Of a stretch of 64,000 bases of DNA, positions 54,285 through 62,707 are shown one piece after another. Position numbers and translations under genes: made by a program. Source of the stretch: UBA5359 sp002410925 [NCBI: bacterium UBP13_UBA5359] (GTDB lineage Bacteria > UBP13 > UBA5359); the NCBI GenBank assembly GCA_002410925.1, contig DHPR01000012.1, positions 126,381 through 190,380 on the forward strand. The letters run 5' to 3'. The notes beneath the pieces were generated by a model. It saw nothing but the letters and a program-made list of their open reading frames with translations, was not told the DNA's origin and did not search any database. The number at the start of each line of letters is the position of its first letter. Position 1 is the stretch's first letter.

Positions 54285-55595
54285 TCAGGCAGCCCGACGC
54301 AGACTATAAGCGCCGGCATCGGCCGAAGGCTTACTGGCCTTCAGAGCTTCAAACATCATTTTGAAGATATCGGTATTATCCAAAACTTTGACCTTACCTC
54401 GTTCGAAATCGCTGATCTCCCTGGCGAGCTTCTCCACTATCTTGCTGCCGCTCCCCTGGCAGTATAGGTCCACCAGGCGATTGGTGTGACTAAACCATTT
54501 TCCGTCAGTACCCCAGCTTACCACCGGCAGCGTCCCCGCCGGGCCGGGCTTGACATCATGCATATAGCCCGTATCATGATCTGCAGTAATGATCAATAGG
54601 TTCTCTTGCCAGCCGCCATGCTTTCCGATCCACTCCAGCACCGTGGCTACCGCTTCGTCGAAGCCCAAAGTTTCGCCTATGGACTGATTCAGATTATTAG
54701 CGTGGTTGGCAAAATCTATGGCTCCTCCTTCTACCAGCAGAACAAAACCTTTCTTCTGCTCCAATACGGATAACGCTCCCTGGACCATCTCTGCCAGCGC
54801 CGGCTGATCCGGGGAAACTTCGGATCCATCAGACAGGCGGTATTTCAGAAACTCTCCCTTAAACAGCCCGAATACCTTAGTATGTTTAGCTTCTCCGATC
54901 AACGCTTTAAAATCTTCCCGGCTTTCAGCTAGTTTATAAGGAGTGGAACCGGACTTGAGCAATACCCAGTCATCCTGAGACAGATAGGTATACTCCCGTC
55001 CCTTTCTAAACGCTTCCGGATGGCCGCCTCCCATGATAACATCGAGCTTTGATTCAAACAGCATCTGCCCGGCAATGGCGGTATACCTGCCACGGCTGTC
55101 GACATGAGCACCGAAAGCTGCCGGGGTAGCATGGCAGAATGGAACGGTAGTAACAACGCCGGTTTTTAATCCCTTCTCTTGGGCTATCTCCATAATATTG
55201 ACCAGCGGATTCTTCTGAAAATCGACTCCGATGGCGCCATCAAACGTCTTTACTCCCGTTGCCAGAGCCGTGGCCGCGGCTGCCGAATCCGTGGGCCTCC
55301 TTTTGGGATACTCTTTGTTGCCGCCATTCCAGCCGGGATCATAGCTCCCCTCGACGGAAAAGGTAGTGACATAGAGATGCTTCTTCACTCTTTCCATGGC
55401 CAGATAGCTTTGGCCGCCGAAAGCATGATATTCAGAGCCGAACTTGTAAGCTCCGGCAGCCTTTACCACATCCGGCCCCATGCCGTCTCCAATCATCAGG
55501 ATGATATTCCTGGATGCGGCCAAACAGGGTGATATCGCTAACACTATGAACATAATCAACAATGCGAACGTTGTTGCGTTTCTCTTAGCAAACAC
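54285..55595 (-). CDS. secreted alkaline phosphatase (PhoA-type)
   Basis: 436 residues with a GTG start (GGAGGAAGG upstream). A signal peptide (TTFALLIMFIVLAISPCLAA) then NIILMIGDGMG (metal Asp D37), the nucleophile S104 in RPTDSAAAATALATG, a metal-site GGAIDFANHANN, and TADHDTGYMHD. Releases phosphate from phosphoesters in the periplasm or outside. It could remove phosphate from glycan fragments. Separated by 17 bp from the URO-D gene. Confidence 0.93.
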   Translation of the reverse strand: MFAKRNATTFALLIMFIVLAISPCLAASRNIILMIGDGMGPDVVKAAGAYKFGSEYHAFGGQSYLAMERVKKHLYVTTFSVEGSYDPGWNGGNKEYPKRRPTDSAAAATALATGVKTFDGAIGVDFQKNPLVNIMEIAQEKGLKTGVVTTVPFCHATPAAFGAHVDSRGRYTAIAGQMLFESKLDVIMGGGHPEAFRKGREYTYLSQDDWVLLKSGSTPYKLAESREDFKALIGEAKHTKVFGLFKGEFLKYRLSDGSEVSPDQPALAEMVQGALSVLEQKKGFVLLVEGGAIDFANHANNLNQSIGETLGFDEAVATVLEWIGKHGGWQENLLIITADHDTGYMHDVKPGPAGTLPVVSWGTDGKWFSHTNRLVDLYCQGSGSKIVEKLAREISDFERGKVKVLDNTDIFKMMFEALKASKPSADAGAYSLRRAA

Positions 55596-55628
55596 TCTTA
55601 TCCTTCCTCCTTCTCAACATTTCCGCAT

Positions 55629-58493
55629 TCACCATTTTCTGGGATTATCCTTTAATCCCTGGTAGATCCGTTCCGCTTCATCCACCTCTTTCAAATAGGG
55701 TGAGCAGAGGCTTTCCGGCCATTTCTCTTTCTGAGCTAGGCCAGTAATAGCCTTTCTCAGGCTGCTTATCCAGGTAAGTATATATTCGATATCCTCATCC
55801 GTAGGCTTGATGCTTTTTTTACCGACCTGAATATAGACGGGCGCGGTATGTGCCCAGTTGCCGAAGAACTCTCCTTGCCGGCCGTAGCATCTGACGGCCA
55901 GCCAGCCGGTGCCGTCAACTTGTTGGGTATAGCTAGTTCTAAATATTTTATCTTTGCTGCCAGGCGTAATTCTCTTTATCACTCTGCCGTTCATAATCAC
56001 TTCTATCTTCTCCACCCCATAGAGATGGCCGGCTTCTATCTCGCATCGAACGCTGCCTCCGACCTCAGGCAGATCAACGATGCTGCCCATATCTTGCCCA
56101 TTAACATTGACAATAACAAACGGCCCGGTGGTCACAAATAGTCGCTGTGCCTTATATGCGTTGATTACTTTCTGCCAAGAAAGCTCTTTAAGCTTTGTAT
56201 ATGCCCGATAACCTCCCGGCGTAACTACGGTGGCCGGATTGTTAATGTATGTGTCCGTAGCTGCCGTTGCCGCCATCTTGAAACCGGCATTCAGGAAGCG
56301 ATATCCGATCGGATTCTCTCCCTTGAAAGCGTATCTCCACAAATTAACCTTGCCGAGCGCCACGGCTACCGGTAAACCCCGACAGGATTCTACAAAAACG
56401 GGTTTCTCAATGGGATATTGAATATCTTCGGCAAAAGTGGCCGCGCCCCCCTTGGCTTGAAGTGCGCTCAGAGCATCGATCTGCGCAAAGTATCCGGCTT
56501 TACCTGTATCGGCGTTAAGGCAGATAACATCCCCCAAGACTCTGCTGCCTACTTCCTGCCCGCTGCCGGCCAGGGTCTCATCGTCCAGCCGGACAGCCTT
56601 TTCGCTCATACCATCCACGATGTTAAACCAGTTCAGCCCTTCTGCCTGAAAGATTTTGAAGGCGTTGCCGATATTGTCGCCTGTCAGCAACATATCATAG
56701 CGTTTCTCTGTATGACCTATCGTTTGCAGTTCTTCATCCCCGCCATACCAGCCCATATCCGGCAGGTTAACCCATCTTTTCAGCTTGACGTCAAGTCTCT
56801 TTTTCTCTCCGTCACCTAATGTTAACTCTATCTTCTGAGGCTCGTATTCAAAGCCGCGCAGCAGAACTATATTATATTTTCCAGGCGGAAGCTTCATCTC
56901 AAAGTTACCGAAGGCATAGAACTGACCTCGTTTTTCATGGCCGTATGAAAAGCTATCTTCCGGGAAGAAATAAACGCCGCTGTCGTTATGAAGCATAGCT
57001 TTGACATTTATGGCTTTGCCTGTGCCGGCATCCGCAACGCTGCACTTAAGACCGGATGTGCATCCCTGTAAGTATTTTTCATGCTCCGTCAATAGTTTAA
57101 GCTTGGCTATGGCGATATTGTCCTCATAATCCCGGCTGATCTCCGCCGGCGAAAGGGCATAATTATAGAGCTTTACCTCTCTGATAAAGCCGGAAAACTG
57201 GTAATGTATGTCGGGAAAGGTAGCCAGCCCGCTGATCACCAAGGGCAAAGCGGCATAGTTATAATCGCCCAGGGAGGGAGTATAGCTGATTTTACCGGTT
57301 ACGTCCGCCTCTTTTACACCCTTGCCGTTAAGATAGAGCCTGGCTTTTCCCTGCCGGCCATCGAAAGAGAAACCGAGGTGATACCACTTCCCCTTCTCTA
57401 TCAACGGGGCGGAGTATATCCGGCAGGGCTTTCTTATCCCTTTGTCCTCCAAATATAGTTCAAGGACCAGTTGCTTGTTGATGACGGAAAAGTTATAGCC
57501 GCTGTAAGTCGCCCTGCCTTTGCTGATGACCCCATTCGCTCCCAGAGGACTGGCCAGGTTCACCCAGGCGACAAGGCTCATCCGGTCATCGAAATTGAGA
57601 TAATCCTGATGCGGTATCTCTACTCTGGTCCGCTTGCCGTCGAACTCCAAACCGGCTGCGCCGTCGGCCTTGCTCCACAAACCGTTGACTATGCTGCCGT
57701 CGATACGCAGGGAAGACCTGTCGCGAGCTATATTCCCCTGGCCTTCATCAAGGGGAAAATAGGCGACAAGCTCTCTAGCGGATGGAGCCTTCTTGGCCAT
57801 ATTAACCGGAGAACTCTCACTCTTTATCTCTTCCTGGCTCAATGCACGCCCATATATCTTTACCTCGTCGATAGCGCCGCGAAACGATCGTTTCTTTAAG
57901 CCGCCGCCGATCCTCAAGGGATCCTTATTTAAATCCATACTGCCTGAAACGCTCTTCTTACCGACGTTCTTCCCGTCTATGTAACCGTATAAGTCACTGC
58001 CGTCGTAGACCAGGGCCAGATGGTGCCAGTTATAAGGGGATACCTTACCGCTTATCTGGAAGGATTCCTTGCCGGCTGATATCATAAAGATAACCGCTGT
58101 CCCGTCCTTGTTGCTGAAAATGCCGTATGAGCCCAGATAGTTTGTGCCGGGCTTGCCTAAGATATTTCTCCCGGCCAAGCCCGCTTCGACAGGCTCCGGC
58201 TTGACAAAGAGAGAGATGCTGAAAGCTCCGGCAGGATTGAGAGCATCGGCATCCGCTATTTCCAGATAATTGTCGATGCCGTTGCAGCCCAGCGCACTTC
58301 CCTTTATCCCCTCAACCTGTGCAGCTCCGTAAACCTTGCCGTTACTCTTGCTGGCAGAATTATCAGGGCAAATGCCGTCCTTGCACTCATCAAAGCTCCA
58401 GTACCCCAGCGGGGCAAGGTTGTCTGCGTAGGCCATAGGCATAGATAGCAGCAACAGCATAAAGACCAGGATCGCCGATATCTTCTTGCTCAT
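55629..58493 (-). CDS. secreted double-LamG protein with CehA/McbA-like C-terminal domain
   Basis: 954 residues. Signal peptide (ISAILVFMLLLLSMPMAYA). Two concanavalin-like LamG domains at ~28-220 and ~245-460 (each with a KIYGRAL or KLYNYAL end motif). A linker follows, then a domain (~560-860) resembling the PHP-fold CehA/McbA hydrolases: PDMGWYGGDEELQTIGHTEKRYDMLL, LNWFNIVDG, and TKLKELSWQKVINAYKAQRLFVTTGPFVIVNVNGQDMG. The HxHT metal motif of active PHP enzymes is not visible, so it may bind rather than cleave. Role in glycan binding is inferred. Confidence 0.7.
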   Translation of the reverse strand: MSKKISAILVFMLLLLSMPMAYADNLAPLGYWSFDECKDGICPDNSASKSNGKVYGAAQVEGIKGSALGCNGIDNYLEIADADALNPAGAFSISLFVKPEPVEAGLAGRNILGKPGTNYLGSYGIFSNKDGTAVIFMISAGKESFQISGKVSPYNWHHLALVYDGSDLYGYIDGKNVGKKSVSGSMDLNKDPLRIGGGLKKRSFRGAIDEVKIYGRALSQEEIKSESSPVNMAKKAPSARELVAYFPLDEGQGNIARDRSSLRIDGSIVNGLWSKADGAAGLEFDGKRTRVEIPHQDYLNFDDRMSLVAWVNLASPLGANGVISKGRATYSGYNFSVINKQLVLELYLEDKGIRKPCRIYSAPLIEKGKWYHLGFSFDGRQGKARLYLNGKGVKEADVTGKISYTPSLGDYNYAALPLVISGLATFPDIHYQFSGFIREVKLYNYALSPAEISRDYEDNIAIAKLKLLTEHEKYLQGCTSGLKCSVADAGTGKAINVKAMLHNDSGVYFFPEDSFSYGHEKRGQFYAFGNFEMKLPPGKYNIVLLRGFEYEPQKIELTLGDGEKKRLDVKLKRWVNLPDMGWYGGDEELQTIGHTEKRYDMLLTGDNIGNAFKIFQAEGLNWFNIVDGMSEKAVRLDDETLAGSGQEVGSRVLGDVICLNADTGKAGYFAQIDALSALQAKGGAATFAEDIQYPIEKPVFVESCRGLPVAVALGKVNLWRYAFKGENPIGYRFLNAGFKMAATAATDTYINNPATVVTPGGYRAYTKLKELSWQKVINAYKAQRLFVTTGPFVIVNVNGQDMGSIVDLPEVGGSVRCEIEAGHLYGVEKIEVIMNGRVIKRITPGSKDKIFRTSYTQQVDGTGWLAVRCYGRQGEFFGNWAHTAPVYIQVGKKSIKPTDEDIEYILTWISSLRKAITGLAQKEKWPESLCSPYLKEVDEAERIYQGLKDNPRKW

Positions 58494-58566
58494 ATATATC
58501 CCTCACTTCATAATATAGATATCAGAAGCTTGATTGCTTGATAAGTATCTCCCCGCCAATATACCG

Positions 58567-59847
58567 TCATTCCCTTCCCGCAAACTTCTGTCCTTTAACC
58601 GATAAATTGTGTACAGTGCTCTCTATATCCTGCTTTCCCAGAAGAAACAGCTCTGTTTCCGGTGAGAAAACGGTGCTGCTGAACTCATCGGCCCAGGTTA
58701 CTTTAAGTATCGGCCGGGCATAGTATATGGAATCGATATAGACGCTGATATGCTCAGGGGGTGGTGTGCAGAACGTCTTCTTGGCCACCTCGAGGATAGG
58801 CGGTATGCAATTCCTCCCCTTGCCCATAATAGCGGTCCCCTCCGGTCCGCAGGCGAATTTCAGGAATTTGAAGGCTGCCTCTTTCACCTTGCTCTGGCTG
58901 GATATATGCAGCGTGCCGGTAGAGAAGGCGCTGACTCTCTTCCTGCCGGCCGCTGTCGGCATGGGTGCCACATCCCAGGAGAAGGCTTTCACATCCTGCA
59001 AGGAGGACAGCATAAACGAGGGGGCGATAAACATCCCGATACGTCCGGTCATAAACATCTGTAACCCGTTCTTCAGCTTGTCCGCCTCTCCTCCGAGCTG
59101 TGCCAATGAGGGGACTGATTTGTCTACATTCTGCAACGTAAGTATGTATCGCAACCCCTCCCGCATCTCCCGGCTGTCGACCAGACAACGTTTTCCTTCC
59201 GGATCAAAGAGCTTCCCTCCAAGGCTCTCAACCACATCCATGGAGCCAGGCAGAAGCGCCCCATACTGTACCAGCTTGCCTTCTTTCCTGACTGTGAGCT
59301 TCCTGGCGGTTGCCCGGAAATCATCCCAGGTCCAATTGCCGTCAGGATAGGGCAGATGGGCGGCATCAAAGATAGCTTTATTATATACTAATGCGTTGGT
59401 GCCGTAATAAATCGGCAAGCCGTAAATACCTCCGTTATAACGCAAGCCGTCCAGCAAGGCCGGGAAGTACTGTCCCAGGTCCACACCCTCCCTCTCAATG
59501 AACGGGCGCAGATCTATGACGGAGCTCTTCTTGACCAGCGGAGGCAGAATAGTGTCGCACCAGAAGAAAACATCCGGAGCCGTGCCGCCGGCTATCTCGA
59601 CCTTTATTTTGTTAGGGCCGCCTTGCGTAGGCTCCAATTTTACGTGGACTTCATTTTGACTCTGATTAAAGGCATCCACCACTTGCTGATGCAGCTTCAA
59701 CTGGGCGGGATAAACTTCCCAATTTTCATAACGGACCGTCACTCTCTTGCTTGCCTGACCGGAGCCTGAGCCGAGGTGTTTGCTGCAGCCTGCTGCCAAC
59801 AGGACGCTAAAGATAGACCATATAATCAATATACGACGGATCGCCAT
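58567..59847 (-). CDS. ABC transporter sugar-binding lipoprotein (family 1)
   Basis: 426 residues; GGAGGAAA upstream of the ATG. Lipoprotein signal LIIWSIFSVLLAAGCSKH (lipobox AAGC). Binding-protein landmarks include VDAFNQSQNEVHV, GGTAPDVFFW, YGLPIYYGTNALVYNK, WTWDDFRATARKL and AFKFLKFACGPEG. It is probably the ligand receptor for the MalF/MalG-type permeases at 48-50 kb, given strand and distance. Flanked by secreted glycan-acting genes. Confidence 0.92.
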   Translation of the reverse strand: MAIRRILIIWSIFSVLLAAGCSKHLGSGSGQASKRVTVRYENWEVYPAQLKLHQQVVDAFNQSQNEVHVKLEPTQGGPNKIKVEIAGGTAPDVFFWCDTILPPLVKKSSVIDLRPFIEREGVDLGQYFPALLDGLRYNGGIYGLPIYYGTNALVYNKAIFDAAHLPYPDGNWTWDDFRATARKLTVRKEGKLVQYGALLPGSMDVVESLGGKLFDPEGKRCLVDSREMREGLRYILTLQNVDKSVPSLAQLGGEADKLKNGLQMFMTGRIGMFIAPSFMLSSLQDVKAFSWDVAPMPTAAGRKRVSAFSTGTLHISSQSKVKEAAFKFLKFACGPEGTAIMGKGRNCIPPILEVAKKTFCTPPPEHISVYIDSIYYARPILKVTWADEFSSTVFSPETELFLLGKQDIESTVHNLSVKGQKFAGRE

Positions 59848-59898
59848 ACCGGGTTTCCTCCCACTATACTTCTACTTTATCCAAACAATAACACCGGT

Positions 59899-62673
59899 CT
59901 ATTGCTTCTCGCCCAGACTTATGCCGTCCCATTCCGTAACCGAGCCCAATCCCTCTATCTCTATCATCTTCAGGCTTTTGGGAATGGAGACGGCTGACAG
60001 TATATTTGTCAAATCCAACGAGACGTTAACCCATTCATTGTATGGTATAACCTCCTGCTGAAAGATTCGATTTCTCCAGACTATGCCGCTGATGTCTTCC
60101 CATGTCAGCCACACCACAAAGTCAGCGGCGCCACGCCGGACCTCGCCGACTTGCCTGAAAGTAAAGGTCAGCAGAGGATGCTTCAAAGGCTGAACATTCA
60201 ATTCAGTTCCGTAAACTACCGCTCCTCCTTGGCAGGAGAGCGTGGCTGTCTTACCATCGCTGACAAGATCTCCGCCTGAATAGTGCGTTCTCTTCCAATC
60301 ACTGACATCGGAAAAATCTTCCTGCCAAAGCTCTCTTTTGAATTCCGCTCTCTTGTTCAAATCTATTATGTCGGAGGCTGCTATCGCTTTCCGTTGAGGA
60401 AAAGCCTTCTCTTTGACGGTTATATTCTCTATGGCCGCTGCTACGGCACTGACCGTGGATGCACTTGAGTAGATATCGTCTTTGAGCGACAGTAAAGGGG
60501 TCTCCAGCCAATTCCCCTCTATTCTCCTGTAACCGTCTACCAGCGCGCGGTCATCGACCGTTTTCCCCGTTGTCAAAGATACTTCCATCGTCCGCAAATA
60601 GAGATCCACACGCGGCCGGTAATAGTACTTTACCAACTCCAGGATATCTTTGCTGGGATAATCTATCAGCCACTCTTTGCCGGCAAAGGTCAGCATGGAG
60701 TCTTTAATGGCTCTCTCATGGGAGGCGAAATCATGCCCACGCTGCAACTTCACCAATTCCCCCTTGAGCTGATAAGGCGGATAGGTGGCCAGAATATCCT
60801 CCAGGCTGTCCATAAGGAATTGAAGATGCGCTGCCTCTCGCTTGAAACCGGGCAGGTCTTTAGCCGCGTAACGAAGATTCAACTCCTGGAAATGACGATT
60901 GAAAAGAGAGGTGATGTACTGCCTGCTTATGTCCACCAGATCTCTGACATAGTAAGGATTGCCGGCCAGCCGGCCTCTCTCGGACAGGGCAAAAGTCAGG
61001 GCTTCTTTTAAGGCCCCCGTCTGGGCCGGCAGGAAGGAGTTCACCTGCTTGGCCATGTTGGTAAGGTAGATAGCTAGGAAGCCAGAACTGCTCAAGCGAT
61101 GCTGATATAAGGCTTCAGAGCCGTTCATATCGCCATGGACAGCTTTGACCTGGTGATCCAGCGCCTTTTTCATCTTGGGATAGCTCTCTTTCCCGTACCG
61201 TTTTACGGCATACTCCTTGAAATATTCGCCCGTATCGACGGATAACGGATTCCAGGAAAGCCTGGCCAGCAGATCGAAATAGAGGGGGTTGTAATGGATT
61301 ATCTCCGGACATATGTATATCCCCTGACAATTCCCGGCCTCACGATCGGCGGCGATACTCTTGATATCCCGGACGAGTGCCTTGATATTGCCCCCCAGAT
61401 AATCATCTCCACCGTAAAGGCTGATAATGGAGAGTATCCAGTTCCTCCCTTCAAAGCCGTTGAACCTCTTATAATGGTAATCCCCCGGTATTTCCGGCTG
61501 GCTGGAATCGCAAACAATGGCACCCTCCAGCGGAACCCGCTGCAAAAACCGTTTCACATCGTCCTGCGGCCAGGGGGGACTGATAAACGGCCAGGTCCAG
61601 AACATCCAAACGCCGTCGGGATCTTCCGCGCGGATCATCTTCCATACGGACTCGGCAAACTTCAGCCTCAGCTCAGTAATCTTCTCTTCCGGCAAATCCA
61701 TTATCTGCTGCTCGCCGTAAGGCGAAAGGAAGTATATGTTGCCGCTCCCGTACTTGCGCACCAGACCCTTGATGATTTCCCGGCCCCGTGTCATAAAGAG
61801 GGGGTCGCCCGGATGGAGAGCATGGTAAGGAGGATCGCCGCGCCAGCGCATTCTGACATAATCGTGCTCTGGGTTTTTGGCCATGAAATCCTGGGTGACA
61901 AGGTCAAAACGGGCCACTTCACCCAGGAGCACCGGCTTTATGCCGCGCTTTTTAACCTCTTTAACTATCTCGTCCCTGGAGACGCGAAAGTTCCAGTTAT
62001 CCTCGGGCACCATCAAAGCGTTCAGCTTCTTTTTAGCGGCCCAATCTATCTCTTTGATCCAATCGTTTATATCCCAGGTCCTGGTGCTGTAACCGAACGG
62101 GCACTCCTGCATATAGACCCGGCTGCCGAAACGCGGCCTCTCGGCCACGGCTATCCGGGTAACGGCCAGACTATCCCCCCCGGCCGGGACTCTGTCTCCC
62201 TCCCAGAAGAACCCTACCCCTGCATACTTCTCCAGAAAATGGTACACGGCATAGAGCGTGCCTCTGTCCTCTGAGCCGCCGATAACCAGGAAGTTCTTCC
62301 CGTCCGCAGAAACCGTTTGGATAATAAAGCCGTCCAGCCCCGGATAATCGGATGACAGCCTGATCAGGCCTTTGTCAACAAGGCCGGCGATCTTTGGGTT
62401 GGTTTCCCGGCGCCCTATGAGAATAACCTCGGTTTTCTTCACCGCCTCCGACTTTTTCACCACTTCAAGCTCTGCTCCGCTGAGCATTTTCACGTATTTG
62501 GACAATTCGGCCGCCGCATGTTCTTCAACCGAGGTGGCGTTAGCCCCCAACAGAATCGTTGCTTCAGGGTCGCCATGCCTGGCCAAGGAGAAACAGAAGC
62601 CGCTTTGCGCATAGAATAACACCATTGCATAGCTGGCTATAAGGCAGAACAATCTCTTTTTCATCCGATTCAT
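59899..62673 (-). CDS. secreted GH89-like (alpha-N-acetylglucosaminidase-type) protein
   Basis: About 924 residues. ATG 62673 has AGGAG 4 nt upstream; ATG 62664 is equally plausible. Signal peptide (RLFCLIASYAMVLFYAQSGFC), an N-terminal GH-associated domain (EHAAAELSKYVKMLSG, DGFIIQTV, GTLYAVYHFLEKYAGVGFFW), a barrel (~190-520: NDWIKEIDWAAKKKLNALM, YFLSPYGEQQ, WTWPFISPPW), a helical C-terminal domain with DYPSKDILELVKYYYRPRVDLYL as in NAGLU enzymes, and a terminal beta-sandwich (~770-924). Candidate acid Glu at PYGEQQ. GH89 enzymes remove terminal alpha-GlcNAc from glycans such as heparan sulfate or mucin. Divergent; a DUF4838-type hydrolase is an alternative. Confidence 0.65.
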   Translation of the reverse strand: MNRMKKRLFCLIASYAMVLFYAQSGFCFSLARHGDPEATILLGANATSVEEHAAAELSKYVKMLSGAELEVVKKSEAVKKTEVILIGRRETNPKIAGLVDKGLIRLSSDYPGLDGFIIQTVSADGKNFLVIGGSEDRGTLYAVYHFLEKYAGVGFFWEGDRVPAGGDSLAVTRIAVAERPRFGSRVYMQECPFGYSTRTWDINDWIKEIDWAAKKKLNALMVPEDNWNFRVSRDEIVKEVKKRGIKPVLLGEVARFDLVTQDFMAKNPEHDYVRMRWRGDPPYHALHPGDPLFMTRGREIIKGLVRKYGSGNIYFLSPYGEQQIMDLPEEKITELRLKFAESVWKMIRAEDPDGVWMFWTWPFISPPWPQDDVKRFLQRVPLEGAIVCDSSQPEIPGDYHYKRFNGFEGRNWILSIISLYGGDDYLGGNIKALVRDIKSIAADREAGNCQGIYICPEIIHYNPLYFDLLARLSWNPLSVDTGEYFKEYAVKRYGKESYPKMKKALDHQVKAVHGDMNGSEALYQHRLSSSGFLAIYLTNMAKQVNSFLPAQTGALKEALTFALSERGRLAGNPYYVRDLVDISRQYITSLFNRHFQELNLRYAAKDLPGFKREAAHLQFLMDSLEDILATYPPYQLKGELVKLQRGHDFASHERAIKDSMLTFAGKEWLIDYPSKDILELVKYYYRPRVDLYLRTMEVSLTTGKTVDDRALVDGYRRIEGNWLETPLLSLKDDIYSSASTVSAVAAAIENITVKEKAFPQRKAIAASDIIDLNKRAEFKRELWQEDFSDVSDWKRTHYSGGDLVSDGKTATLSCQGGAVVYGTELNVQPLKHPLLTFTFRQVGEVRRGAADFVVWLTWEDISGIVWRNRIFQQEVIPYNEWVNVSLDLTNILSAVSIPKSLKMIEIEGLGSVTEWDGISLGEKQ

Positions 62674-62707
62674 CCCTCTCCTATCCCTCTCACAATACCA
62701 AAACTGA

